A stretch of DNA of 64,000 nucleotides from Calvatia gigantea (GCA_025093985.1 JACAAK010000003.1:1116001-1180000); one strand, 5' to 3'. Positions 35,391 through 49,872 are shown, counted from the stretch's first letter. Notes: generated by a model not told the origin, from the letters alone. Numbers and translations are program-made.

Positions 35391-35957
35391 GCGAACCGAG
35401 AGTATAATACTCCCATATATATATATATATATATCCGTAGTCGAAACGGTGCTGTGGCCTTCTGAAGTTCCTTCTTGTGGTTCTTGGCGCACACGATCAC
35501 GCACTAACGCCCAAAATCTGGTTATCGCATTGTGCGGCCTTCGGCTGGTGTGGCTGGGAGCAGGCACCACCTTAATCAAGTCCAGCCTCTGCAATTTGAC
35601 CCCGTCGTTTGGCCAAAATTTCGGGTGGTTAGTAGTTGGCTCTGTTCAAACCCCTCATGTAACGCGTTGAAATCTTGCCGAACAATCCAGCTCCATTCTC
35701 CTGGGAACATGCAATATTCAATCCTCAGTTGATTTCTAAGGGAAGTTCCCAAAGTGCTGGTGGATTGCTGCTTTACTGGGCGTCAGAATTAGCAAATTTG
35801 ATGTTTGAATCCTTGCACATTTATGTCCTACTCAGACACCTGACCAAGAACGGGGCAAATGGCGATGCCCCAACACGTGGAACCAACTGGAACGACCCGA
35901 GCAACCGTTGTAGGTGTCCTATTCACCCTTTTTACTCGCCTTTCTTTCTCCACTTTC
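35391..35957. other. Spacer between the glutamine synthetase-like gene and the NLR
   Basis: About 570 bp containing a (TA)n run at 35415-35434 and the second copy of the repeat shared with 29601-29880 (up to about 35610). No gene is seen. Confidence 0.6.
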
Positions 35958-37331
35958 ATGTCTAATTTATCTGGGGCCCACGACTTTGTGATAATCCACC
36001 CCCAGTTCATATCCGTTGCGCCTAAGGGAACTGGTAGGCGGAACGTGTACCAATTACCACGCTCACTAACCTCGTTCACCAGGTCTCCAGGAACTCTTAC
36101 GAGTTTCGGTCCCAGAAGCCCGGCTTGACTCCTCAGTTCGTTACCCACCTCCTCTATGCCGTCCAGGGACACGGAAAAACTGCATTGAGAAACTCCTGCA
36201 ATGGGCTTCGGATTCCGATAAGCACAATGACCACATTGCGTGGCTGAAAAGTGCGGCTGGCGTTGGGAAATCAGCCATAGCACAGTCATGTGCTGAGGCC
36301 TTGAATGAGAGGCTGGGCGCAGCTTTCTTCTTTTCCAGGCCAAATCATCGTGATGACCCGGATCGGCTATTCGCCTCCATTGCCCATCAACTTGCTACCA
36401 GTTGTAGCTCCTATTATGACATTCTTGATCAAAAGATCCTTCTTGATCCTACGCTTCTCAAAAAGTCGAGGCCAAACCAATATCACGATCTCCTTATTGC
36501 CCCCTTCCATGACCATGTTGTCAAGGAAGAGGTTGCAGGGCGAGTTATTATCGTTGACGGACTTGACGAGTGCGCTGACAGACAAGCGCAGGTAGACATT
36601 ATCAAAATTGTCGCAAAATCCATTCAAGCACAAACCACTCCCTTCCTTTGGATTTTCTTCACCCGCCTCGAACCTGATCTCGTAGCAACGTTCAATCTCC
36701 GGATATTAGATCTGTATCTTTGCAAATAGATCTTCCAATATCTTGGGATATCGACAACGAAATTTTACTGTATCTGACGGACAAGCTTACAGAGATCGGG
36801 TACAGACATCACTTGGCAGTATCGTGGTATACAGAAGAGGATGCCTGGACTCTTGTCGACCTCTCGGCCGGGCTCTTCATCTATGCCCATACTGTTATCC
36901 TTTTTATTGATGAAGAGGACTCACCTGGTGGGCCCGCTGATCAGCAACACGCCATCCTCCAATTGGACAAGCGCCCAATCACAAATATATCCGACCACCC
37001 TCTCGCGGGGTTGAATGAATTCTACCAAATGATCATGGAACGTATCCCCTCCAAGAAACTCCAGATAGTGCAGTGGATTCTCCTAGCGACGCGCATACCT
37101 CGCCTCTATCTATGGAATGTTGTTGACCAAGCTAATCTGTTGGACTTATCCGAATCTCTGCACTCAGTTATGAGGATAGGCGAGGGTCTCTTCATTGTAC
37201 TTTCCCATGCGTCATTCTTGGATTTCCTTGAAGGTCCAGCTAGGTCTGGAAAGTTTTGTATTTGGTCAGACCCTGCCGCAACGCTACTGGATAAATTTCT
37301 AAAAAAAGTTAGATCGCATTCGAATTATTAG
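35958..37331 (+). pseudogene. NACHT-domain NLR/STAND NTPase with an internal frameshift
   Basis: Exon 1 (35958-36033) encodes MSNLSGAHDFVIIHPQFISV, a typical N-terminal leader of basidiomycete NACHT proteins. It splices to 36083, giving GLQELLRVSVPEARLDSS and CRPGTRKNCIEKLLQWASDS. The Walker A is AAGVGKSAIAQS and the Walker B region RVIIVDGLDECADR. The frame ends at a TAG at 36727-36729, while the conserved sequence carries on in another frame: LQIDLPISWDIDNEILLYLT, EEDAWTLVDLSAGLFIYAHT and LSHASFLDFLEGPARSGKF, to a TAA at 37331. The shift lies between 36700 and 36720 and no intron can repair it. No WD40, ankyrin or TPR repeats follow, so this belongs to the short NACHT-only class. Known family role: nonself recognition and cell-death signalling. 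Most likely a recently inactivated gene. Confidence 0.8.
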
Positions 37332-38240
37332 TACTGGCGGGTCCTTCCTCCCATTATGAGCTGTCAGCGCGCGTCTGACTTGAGAGCTGTACCGTCGAAT
37401 ATCCAACCCGGATTTGTGGTTATTACGTCACAGCAGCACGATTCCTATGACTCCCTCTCAGTGGTATTTCCATGATCGTCGTATATGTACTCAACACAAT
37501 CCGCTCTTGACTGTAAGTTTCTTCACATCAATAAACATAAAAATAAATTAAAATAAATGGGGTTATCAGAAAAACTGTATATCGGTGAACATGACAAAAA
37601 GAGCAGAGTGTGGTCCTCGAGATCTCAAAAATTGTACCAACCACCCCGTTGGAAAAAACTGATGAGGGCAGATGGTTGTCGAAAGATGCAACAGAGACAC
37701 TTTGAAAGCGGAATGGAAACAGAAGAGAAAACCGTGAAAAACTTGTTCATAAGTCCAGTGAGGAACTGAGGACAGTGGGTTCGGATATAGTGGACGGTCG
37801 TAATCTAGCAATACCCAACTCGTGGTATCAATGTCATCATGAAAAGGGATCAAAGAGAAGAAAAAGAAAAAGAAAAGAGAAGTGGTATACTTCCGACACT
37901 ACCGTGTACATACCCCTTGCGCTGAAGCAAGACGCGGAAAAACGGAAACAGGTGAAGCTGACAAGGGGGAAAAGTGAAAAAAAAAGGGAGAGCAGCACTC
38001 TATTACCAAATTATCTACAACAAACAACAAATATATATATACAAAACCGGGGAAGGGAAACCAAAGCCCAATTAGAACATTAACTGGGCACGGAGGAGGA
38101 TATAATACAAAAAAAAATTCAACTCACCAACTGAAGGAAGAAAAAAGAAAAAAAGAAAAGGTGACTCGGAAAAAACAACACAAACATCACAACATCACAA
38201 ACAGGGGAGGAGGAGGAGGGGGGGGGGTTGTCACACACTC
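37332..38240. other. Spacer containing the NLR 3' flank repeat
   Basis: About 900 bp, strongly A-rich on the plus strand after 37840. It includes the 37370-37790 block related to 32997-33260, and a G11 run near 38217-38227 just beyond the kinase stop. No gene is seen. Confidence 0.6.
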
Positions 38241-40843
<2,603 letters not shown>

Positions 40844-40854
40844 TTGAGAGAGAG

Positions 40855-40980
40855 GAGGGATGTGAGTAGGTAGATTGGAGAGAGAGAGGGGTGTGTGGGT
40901 GTGTGGGTGTGTGGAGGTGTGAGAGAGTGAGAGAGAGAGAGAGGGAGATGATGATAGAGCAAGGGAGGAGGAGGGGGGGG
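40855..40980. repeat. GA/GT-rich low-complexity tract upstream of the kinase gene
   Basis: On the plus strand this reads as runs of GAGA, GTGTGTGGGTGTGTGG and GGAGGAGG. On the kinase's coding strand it is a pyrimidine-rich CT tract immediately before the ATG, the kind of element common in fungal core promoters. Confidence 0.7.
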
Positions 40981-43013
40981 GTATTTGATTGAAGGGGTTT
41001 ATAAGAAGAGAGTAAGTGATGAGCGATTAAGCGAGATGTGTTGTTTGTTTGAGTCTATAAGGATATGTTCATGGCGTACACGTTCCAGGAGATGCGAAGA
41101 GAAGTAAGAGTGAAGAGTTCGGTGGTGGAAAGAGAAAAAGGGATTGAAGACGGGAATGTGTCAGCGCTTCAGACCCACCACGTGCGAATATATTACTACT
41201 TTTATTAATCCTCAAATGGTGGGGGGGGGGGGTCTCGACGGTCAACACGGCCCACGAGCTCACTTGATAACCGGCTGAGTCGATGACCCAAAATCTTTAC
41301 ACAGTTTACTACCGCAGCACCGGCACACTCCACTACTTACTCCAGCAATCTTTGCCTAGTCCGGGAGGAGAGATGTGTCGTCATTCCTTCCGTTGTGTTT
41401 CAAATATTCTTCCATTCTTGCACTGCTGTAGCGAGTCCAGGCTCCCCCACTACACTTACTACTGACACCCCTCGCACAATGCCCGACTATTTCTTTTCCC
41501 ATCTATCCGCCATTTGTCTGGACCGGTCTCAGTTCCTCCAAAAAAGACCTTCTCTTCTCCCCAGACCCGGTGGGTATCAAAAAATTACCCCCATCCCCGC
41601 TCAATGGCGAAAATCGCGCTCTCGGGTAACAGATCAAATGGAAACTTTTTTTTTCAGACAGTATACTCTATTCGTCCGAATCCACGTTTTATCTATTCCA
41701 AGTTATCAACATACTAGGTCATATGCGTAAACGTAGGTGCCTCCAATCCCCCTTCACGTAATTCGCATGTGGTGGAATCATCCCTTCTTCCCGTTCCCTC
41801 CCCTCCCCTTGTCACACACACACAACACAACAAACCGATGACCATCCTATGGGCTCCACACGACATCCCATGTCGTTCGGACTACTTAAATATGCTTCTG
41901 TTCATCTGTCGATTCGGAATGTCCCCTCCTTGTCGGGCGGCGCTCGTGGTCCAGTTCTATCTCCGTGCTCTGTCGGAGAGTCCACCGGACGCGATCATTA
42001 CACCCACAATGGACCGCTCATCCAGGACCGGTCAGTTGATCTTTCCGTTCCGCCCGACCTCATCGACATGAACAAATCATTCCCAGTCTCATCATCCGAC
42101 TTTTTGAGAGAGCTTCTATGTACAGTATATATCATGGTGTTTTCTTTTTTGTATATCCGCCACCCCCTTTAACTAGGTCCCTTATGACGCAAAGAATTAA
42201 CGCCACCGCTAGCGCCACCAGATGATCATGCAATGACCTACCACAATAGTGCTGCAATTAGATTTGACGGACTCACAGAGCCCGTCTGTGTCAATCCAAC
42301 ATTTTTAAGTATGTATAGTTAACGTCCCCCAAAACCAACCTTATCTCTTTCTCGACAGGTGACATGTTTATCCCCTCAAGAACCCTGCGAGTTATGTATC
42401 TGTGTTGCTCACGAATGATAGACGGTACCTGGTTGTGAATCTTTTCTTTATAAGGCGGCGGCTGCATTAAATGGACGTGGGGACGTGGAACCCACCTGAT
42501 GATGTGTGGAAATAAATCAAAACATCTGACATCGTGGTTTAACTTCTTCCCCGAGGATCTTTCTTCTCGGTGGTCTCACAAGTCGGGGTTCCCAGCGCGT
42601 AGACTCGAAGGCCTAGATAGAGTTTTTCTTTTTTTTTCTTTTTAACGTGTCTACTTCAGTCGATCTCTGAATGACTACTCTGTATGTGCGCTTAATGCGA
42701 AACGGAAGTCTGTTCGACTCCTTTCGGTAACTACAAACGACGACCCTTACGCCCCCCTGATAATTACCTATATTTACTCAGTTACTGAATAGCGATAAAC
42801 ATAACAACTCGTGATTTAGATCGCTATGGACGTAGTTGGCAAAGTTTCCGTGACCGAGAATGGCGTGACAGCCTACGAGATGACGATGGTGTTTGTCTAA
42901 ATAACTTACACTATCAGTCCTCGATCTCGAGCTTTGGATACAACAAAACTCGTAAGTTAGATGTGTGCACCTTAAATCACAAATTCCGTCTTTTAAAAAA
43001 AGAACGAAGGCAC

Positions 43014-43036
43014 ACACACACACACACACACACACA
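43014..43036. repeat. (AC)n microsatellite
   Basis: About 11-12 uninterrupted CA units on the plus strand. Confidence 0.95.
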
Positions 43037-43664
43037 CGTCGCACGACCCCTTCCTTCCTTATCACTGGGGTTTCGGCTACCCAAATATATATACCTGAGA
43101 CGACCTGTCACTGTGGCGACAGAAGCCAACACACACCGTCAATCAAGCAAACAAGCAAGCGAGAAAGAACCTCACACTAGAGGACGAACGGCAAAAAGTT
43201 AGCACTAAAGGTTCCAGTACTTAGCTGCGTATGTATTAAGCCTAAATTTCATAAATAGCTCATACAGTGATTTCTGACAGGGCTGGAAAAGGCGATCAGA
43301 AGGGAGAGGGGGTCTCGAGATCTGTGCTTGTGTGGATCTTGATCTGTCTGAAAGAAAAATGATTTCGAGGGGGAGGTCAACCGTAGCGGCTGATTTGAGA
43401 TTGTGAAATGTGAAATGTGTGGGCCGGGGACCGGGTGATGATGTCCTTGCGGCGGTGCGGTTTTTAAGGAGAGGGATGAGCTTGCTTGAAAAAATCGCCT
43501 CTCCTTTTGGACGATGGTTTGGATTGTGGGAGACGTTTCTGCGGGTGGATGCGTTTGGGTTAGAGCGGTTGTCGTCGTTTGAATATACTTGATGAAGAGA
43601 TGAGTAGTGGGGTAGTGACAACGCTAGCATCGTGTGGTGCGGCGTTTTTTTAAAAAAACCTTAG

Positions 43665-44245
43665 GTGACCTCGAGGGAGGCGATATCGGGGTAGATGGGG
43701 GCGCGGGTACTGCCTTCCCCCACCGCGTGGCTGTACTGGTGGGCCCAGGATAGCTCGAGGGTGGGACTAAAATACATGGGCTTCTGCCAAGACTTTTTAT
43801 CATCAAAATCACGCTTTGTTAGTTGGGCGTTGTAGGGTTGTTGAGTTCGCGCAAACAGCGCGGATGTGCAATTGTTCTTATTCACTATTGGTCCTCAACT
43901 GACATAGTGAAGAATTTTGCGACGCGTACTGTAGCATACTAAAACGGACGGAGGTGATATCGGGCTGAATGGGATGATGGGTATTACCTTCATTTGCGGT
44001 CGTCTCGGTGGAGAGCTCGAGAACAAGATTGAGATATGCGGGCTCCTATATCTTACGGGCTTCTAATATTCTGCAGGCTTCTATATTTTTATCTATCAGA
44101 TTTGCCAAGACTTAATCCAAAAAAATTATCGTTGAGGTTCCATGCAGATATCAGGGCTGCGCAATTATTCTTGCTATTTGCAGGTTGGCGGTGACGAAGA
44201 TGAGGCCCCCAGCGACGTCTATTACAACATGCTAAAGCGAACAAA
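43665..44245. repeat. Two-unit diverged tandem repeat, about 275 bp apart
   Basis: Unit 1 starts at GAGGCGATATCGGG (43677) and unit 2 at GAGGTGATATCGGG (43951). Both continue with GGGTA, a GCGT/GCGG...GGTGG block, AGCTCGAG, GGGCTTCT and GCCAAGACTT. Both end with GCGACG...TA(G/C)(C/A)A(C/A)ATACTAAA/ATGCTAAA-like sequence. The open frames in this stretch are not supported as genes. Confidence 0.7.
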
Positions 44246-45853
44246 ACAAGGTCTGGTGCAGAGAATTCCGGATAGACACAAACCGGGCCTGTGAAGGGAG
44301 ATCACCGGTAACCGTGGTTAGAACATAATGACGCTTAATTCTCTTGGCCCCTCTAAGATCTTGAATTCATTTCACTAGTCGTTGATAATGATTCATTTTT
44401 GTGATACTTCCTGCATAATGGATGTCGTAATCTAACTCGGTGCAGGGCATTTAATTATCTCATGAGAAGATGATAGGACCAAGTGAGATGCCCCAAGGAG
44501 TTTTTAAAAAGGCACAAATGGGCGCGAACTGAGAGTATAAACGTAAGTCAGGTGGTTATGATATATTTCTGCTGTCTGCCACCGTTGTGGAGTGGGAACA
44601 AGAGAAGAGAAGAGAAGTGAGGAGGGGCGAAAGGCACCAGGCGGTGGCGGTGGAAATTACTGTTGACGTCTTTGATGGACTCGTTCAAAGCTAGTTTCGG
44701 TTGAAAGTTTACCTATTCTTATGTTTTAGACGTTGTGTAAGCAACAACAGGGGCGAGATGCGGGTTACCAACAACTCACCCTATGAGTCGGGTCTTCGTG
44801 ATAAGATATGTACACCAGAATAAAACGACACTACGCTCGGAGTTATTTTTAGCATCACTTCGAGAATATGTACGAATCAGGAACACAACAACTAAGATTT
44901 TCGAAATGGCCCCCTCGACGATCGATTGTTTGAAGCTATTTTTTTCGAGTCCGACTTAAATCTACATTAACGCCGTTCATGAGACTATTATGCTGGGATG
45001 AATGCACATTACCTGCGGCATTACGGGTTAGGATGGATACCGCTTAAGAAATCTGATGGTGGCTTCAAAGGATCGACGTAAGTCGAGGACCGCAGCCCCC
45101 CAGGTGGGATTAAGCCATGAACGAAAGCAACCATTACACTTCTGGATCCGGTTTATGAAGTACCCGGAATTCAAACGGAAGGCGTTACACCCTGGACTTT
45201 AATGAGTTGTATGAAAAACACGAAACGGGGTGTACTCGTTGCACGAGAGCCCAAGACTTTCCGAAGCGCGCCCCAACGCAAAATCATAATCAAGCACAAA
45301 GCAAAATGGGGTCCTCCGCAGAAACGTGTGCTTTCGAACAAGGGAAAGAGTCTTCTCAAACTCCATGAAGGTGATAGATATTCTGGAACCCACGTATACA
45401 ACTCAGGTTTGCGATATTTTTTCTGGCAGGCCTCCTCGAGGAGTGGCTCAAAGGGCTAATTCTCGGTAGATCCATCAATGTCCGACCCATGTAGTTAATG
45501 AGCTATCTTACTCCACAACACACGCATTCTTCACGGTCTGAGAAGATCGCTGTTTTTGGAATAAAGCTTTGTGGGTCGCCGTCCGCGTTGTATCTTCACA
45601 GCAGAAGCTTGCAAGGTGATCGTAGTCATGGGGGCATTGCACGGTCCGAACGGAGTTTGAATTATCTGTGCAGCTAGGGTGATTGAGTTTATGGTGGCTT
45701 GCTTACGTAACAAGGTGCCGAGGCCCACTAACTCTGTTTTCCAGTGGACCATCCCACCGACGTTATCCTCAAGACCAAGGTGAGCTTTATCGCTGTCCTT
45801 CTGCGTTTTAACCCGATGATTAACCAACGACGACCATAGACCAGTAACAAGAG

Positions 45854-46676
45854 ATGGGTGAGCATTCAACGCCATTCAAATCCTCTAAACTTCCTTCCGA
45901 CAATCTTACTAATACTCCCCATAGTCAACCTCCGTTCTCAAAAACGCCTCGCCGCCAGCGTCGCCGGCGTTGGCAAACGCAAAATCTGGCTCGATCCCGC
46001 TGAGCAGGCTGAAATCGGCAACGCCAACTCGCGCACACACGTCAAGAAACTCATCAAGGATGGCCGTGTGATTATCAAACCCACTACTGTGCACTCTCGT
46101 GCTCGCACACAATTGCTTTTGGCTGCGAAGAGGAAGGGAAGGCATACTGGACCCGGTAAGAGGAAGGGTACTGCTGAGGCTCGTATGCCCACCAAGGTGC
46201 AGTGGATGAGGAGACAGAGGGTGCTCCGGAGATTGTTGAGGAAGTATAGGGATGCGGGCAAGATTGATAAGCACCTGTGAGTACAATGTTTCCCCTTTTT
46301 TTGGTCATTACGGAGTCTGTGTTGGTGCTGGCTACCGACGTGAATCGGGGCGATGATGATTGATGAAGAAATCTGAACTTGTCTTCGATAGTTACCATTC
46401 ACTCTACCAAAAATCCAAGGGTAACGTCTTCAAGAACAAGCGTGTATTGATGGAGTTCATCCACAAAGCCAAGGCTGAGAGGAACCGTACGAAGATCCTT
46501 TCAGACCAGATGGAGGCCCGCCGTGTCAAGAACAAGGTAAGTTCTTGTTCCGCGACTTCCTTCCTCTTTGTCCTTATGTAATTCCCTTTCAGGCTGTTCG
46601 CGAACGCCGTGCGGCCCGTCTTGCAGAGAAGCGCCAAGGACTCATTGCTATCGAGCACGAAGACGCTCAAGAGTAA
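45854..46676 (+). CDS. RPL19: 60S ribosomal protein L19 (eL19), 194 aa
   Basis: Four exons (45854-45857, 45925-46276, 46392-46536, 46593-46676) give 194 aa. The start codon exon contributes only ATGG; the intron then separates it from [20 protein letters not shown]. Further matches are [60 protein letters not shown] and [20 protein letters not shown]. These cover the whole family from end to end. Known role: structural protein of the large cytosolic ribosomal subunit near the bridge to the small subunit. The very early intron is a common arrangement in fungal ribosomal protein genes. The second intron (115 nt) is about twice the local norm. Confidence 0.97.
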
Positions 46677-48207
46677 ATTGCGGGGCTTCCAGATTTGTAA
46701 CCTGTTGGGCTCTCCACCACAGCTTTCATGCATCAATCTTTCCCTCCTTTTACACTCAGATAACTTCCCATATGTACTACATATCCATATGCCCCCCGGG
46801 AAAAGATTATGCGCTCAGGTCATCTACGTAATAAAAGCCTCTCTATTCCGCCCATGAGTTTCCGAAGCACTGTCTGCCTAGGCCCCCCTGACTAAAAGGT
46901 GTGTGCCGCATATAACCTTTTGACGTGGCAAGTTTATCCTAGGTTATACTACTAACTAAGTAGCCGTAGATAGTAATTTGCTGCAATTGAAGGACTCGGA
47001 ATGAGTGCAAGAGCATCGATGTTATGTAGAACGAAGTCTAAGGCACAGCATTTGCGATTACACCTTTTCGAGTCATACATTTGGACAGCTTTTCCCATCA
47101 CCACAAAAAGTTATAAATATCACCCCTCTTGTACACCCCCGAACTCAGACTTTTTGAGCCCCGCCTGATCCTCTAGCCCGCTTGTAAGCCCTCTTTATAA
47201 TTGTCCGGACGGACGTCACGCTTAATGTGTCCTGGAAATTAGCATGGGGAATTGTCTAGCATTCTGGAGGAAGCCGAGAGTGAAAAGAGCACTTGATCCT
47301 CGACTTCCGAGTGCCCGACCGCCACAGGGTGGGGAGGACACGGACCTCCGCTTAATGGGTAGTCTGAGGCAGGGTGCTAATCCTGGCTTTCACGACAAGA
47401 AGACAAGGAAACGCACGCGAGAGCAATTACAAGGGGACTGGTCTTTTTGAGGGATTGCGCTCGGTGGCGGCGGTTGTCTCGATCGTATATTCTAGTGACC
47501 GAATAATTTCTTGGAGCTGCCAAAATTACAAAGCGGCTGTTATATTAATTAGTAGTGTGTCGATAGTTGGGTGATATACAGCCATTTCTTGGGACTATAA
47601 TCAATGGTACTGAGACACCATTCAAGAAGACGATAGCTCGGCCAAAAAAAAACGAGAAGTGCACGATGCCCGATCTTCGATGTTTAATACATCTTGCCCC
47701 GATAGTTATCAGTATCTCTGGTGCCTGCACCTGCGCTTAGATCGACGCATCCCTGTCAGTCGGGCGTCTGTTAGAAAGCTGCTCGCTACGTCTATCTTTT
47801 GAACACGGACTTACGCGTTCACGCGTTCACGTTCAGGAGGCTCAACTCTAGAATAAAATTTTGAACGCGCCGTCGAGTCTTGCACATCTGGTGAACTCAT
47901 CCCCCTCCTTTCTTTATTGAACCTGATTGTCCATTTTCTCCCAGGACTGTTTTCTTTCTTTATGTCTGGGCTATACTCCTGGGCTCGTGTGCTCATTCTG
48001 ACTCGTTCTAGTTACATTTTCAACTCGCTCCAGTAAATTTAAGTTACATCACATTCCGCCAAAATGATTCAAAAAGCAAACATCGCGTTCTAAGTGTAAG
48101 TGTGGTAGAAACTAACATAGGCTTCAGGATCAGGCACTTCTGGTTGAACTTTGTTAAATGCCACGTACCTCGATGCGCCACTCGGACGGGGTTGAGGAAA
48201 CAAGGCT
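46677..48207. other. Region without a firmly supported gene
   Basis: About 1.5 kb. A plus-strand 68-codon frame at 47244-47450 starts MGNCLAFWRKPRVKRALDPR. This looks like an N-myristoylation (Gly2) and palmitoylation (Cys4) signal followed by basic residues. It might be a small membrane-anchored protein, but no family or intron evidence supports it. Confidence 0.4.
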
Positions 48208-48384
48208 TCAAATAGTAACGCCACCACCGGCCAGGGAAGCGACAGAAGTGGAGAGCTCTCCAGCGAGCTGGCCAAGCGTACCACCTACATTTGAGAGGCC
48301 TCCAAGCTGTGGGGCTGGGGCTGCGTTGATGATGGTGGAGTAACAGACGATTAAAGAGAGGGTGAGGGTGAGTTTGTTGAACAT
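48208..48384 (-). CDS. Small secreted protein, array copy 1 (58 aa)
   Basis: A single exon. The signal peptide MFNKLTLTLSLIVCYSTIIN ends just before AAPAPQLGG, and the mature part is about 36 residues of Gly, Leu, Ser and Ala (LGGLSNVGGTLGQLAGELST) with no cysteine. The start matches the MFNKL start of the other copies at 49282, 50796 and 51937, as does the AAP-QLGGL processing region. It lacks the ANPQALGSLV block shared by copies 2 and 4. Function is unknown. The composition recalls short amphipathic Gly/Leu-rich secreted peptides, but no known family was identified. Confidence 0.65.
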   Translation of the reverse strand: MFNKLTLTLSLIVCYSTIINAAPAPQLGGLSNVGGTLGQLAGELSTSVASLAGGGVTI

Positions 48385-49066
48385 AGAGAGCGAGTGTCTG
48401 GGGTGATTGGTTTGCGATGGCCACATGGGGTTTCTAGGCTGGCTTTATATAACTACTTCGGCCAGGGCTCCTGAATACGCTCTCCTTGTAAGCCAAAGGA
48501 TTAGCCCCGCGGTATTGGTCTCGAACTCAAGGGGGGGCACCTGTAGGCAGAGAAGGAAGGAAAAGGGAAGAGAAGTGCTCAAAAGAAGACGATGCTAGAC
48601 AGTCGCCGGTGGCGGACGGGTACGTGCCAAAGAGAAGGGATGCAACGCGGCCTGCCTACATAGTCAGAGTGCATAAAATGGCGGATGTCCGTAGCCTGGC
48701 AAAGAAATAATGATTTCATGGCAATTGCTAAAAGTTGTGGTGGACGCCACAAAGTGGGATTAAGCCCACTCGCCTTTATCTCGTCGACCAACAGCAAATG
48801 GCCGACAATTATTAAACACGGTTTCACAACTATTTTCCTTCTATGATTTCAAGTCTATTCTAATGGTAACTGACTCGTTCCATGCCTTATGCACTTATAT
48901 GTTGGCAATCGGCACTAACAAGCACCAGCTACGCCAAATCACAAATTCACAAGACATTCCAAAACAGACACGGTGTTCTAACTAGCAGGGGATTTAGTGC
49001 CAAGCCTTTGGTGACATCAATAAAATATAACACACCACGATAGGGATAGGTTGAAGTCCCGGGATT

Positions 49067-49282
49067 TCAGGTGTGATGGCCAGCGCCGGCCTGGTTGGTC
49101 GAACCGGGAATGGTGACAGGGCCAGGGGCGGCAGTGGGGACCCCTCCAACAAGGCTACCGAGTGCCTGCGGGTTTGCAAGGGCACCTAACAGTCCTCCAA
49201 GACCTCCAAGTTGTGGTGCCGCGTTGACACAGGCAAAATACCACGCGAAGGCGGAGATGGTAATGACGAGTTTGTTGAACAT
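49067..49282 (-). CDS. Small secreted protein, array copy 2 (71 aa)
   Basis: A single exon. MFNKLVITISAFAWYFACVN is a clear signal peptide, with cleavage expected near VNA. The mature peptide starts APQLGGLGGLLGALANPQAL and continues GSLVGGV, a Pro/Thr stretch and a QAGAGHHT end. It has no cysteine after the signal peptide and no known domain. A likely promoter with a CTTTATA-like box lies at 49366-49372 on the coding strand (ACTATAAAGTCC). This is the best-preserved member and can serve as the reference for the others. Confidence 0.7.
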   Translation of the reverse strand: MFNKLVITISAFAWYFACVNAAPQLGGLGGLLGALANPQALGSLVGGVPTAAPGPVTIPGSTNQAGAGHHT

Positions 49283-49784
49283 GGAGGTCGAAGTCCGAGG
49301 TGAATGTATGAACGGTCCGAGTGTTTGAGATGGTGTTTGAGATGGTTACCGGGAAGTTTGGGAGTGGACTTTATAGTTTTTTGTCAGGACTCTCGTATAC
49401 CCTTCCTTGTAGCTCCGTGGTTTAGCCTCGCGGCGCCGACCTTAAGTTCAAGGGATAGATACGGGTGGACAGCAAAGGAAGGAGAAGAGAAGAGAAGAGA
49501 AGAGCTAGAAAGAAGAGAAGTAACACAATGTAAACCCCCTGAAGTTAAGCTGGTCGGCGTCCAGGACGTCCAAAGGTTGCTTTTATGCGTGCATGCGACC
49601 CCCCAAAGTTGCACCAGATATCCTGAAATGGGACTCAAGAGTTTCAAGTAGTGCAAGTGCCAGGTAATGTCTTCTCATCGTTTCCCGATCCTCCGGGAAA
49701 TTTAACACCCCTAGGATGTATGCTGTGGTTCCCTGCGTTTGTTGTGCTGTTTGGGCTTGTTAACGTCATGTTCATTTTCGCTGT

Positions 49785-49872
49785 TCGTCCCGTGTTTGCG
49801 AAGCCATTAAGTTGTGGGGCCGCGTTAACAATGGTGGAATACCAAGTGACTATAGAAAGCGAGGACGAATTT
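49785..49872 (-). pseudogene. Decayed small secreted protein, array copy 3
   Basis: A minus-strand frame reads SLSIVTWYSTIVNAAPQLNG, matching the signal-peptide end and the AAPQL junction of the intact copies. The MFNKL start has been lost (the sequence there reads GTAAATTCGTCC), and the Gly/Leu-rich mature part breaks off after about five residues. The surrounding DNA is a copy of the duplicated flanking block. Confidence 0.7.

Larger units (their letters stand above)
40981..45853. other. Long intergenic region
   Basis: Nearly 5 kb between the kinase and RPL19. It contains a G12 run (41220-41231), an (AC)n microsatellite (43014-43036) and a two-unit tandem repeat (43665-44245). Open frames such as 43205-43630 minus and 45202-45459 plus have no motif or splice support. 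A 114-codon minus-strand frame at 45531-45875 overlaps the start of RPL19 and is not accepted. Confidence 0.6.

Noticed and set aside
36673..36728. Intron that would repair the NLR frame (GTAGCA...AATAG)
   Set aside because: Splicing it out leaves the downstream conserved sequence in the wrong frame.
42700..42735. GTTCGACTC resembling a tRNA T-loop
   Set aside because: No matching D-arm, anticodon stem or acceptor stem could be folded around it.
45531..45875. 114-codon minus-strand frame overlapping the RPL19 start
   Set aside because: No motif, and it conflicts with a certain gene and its first intron.
46277..46391. Possible C/D snoRNA in the long RPL19 intron (GATGATGA and CTGA motifs)
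   Set aside because: The C-like and D-like boxes are only about 20 nt apart, with no terminal stem, too short for a box C/D RNA.
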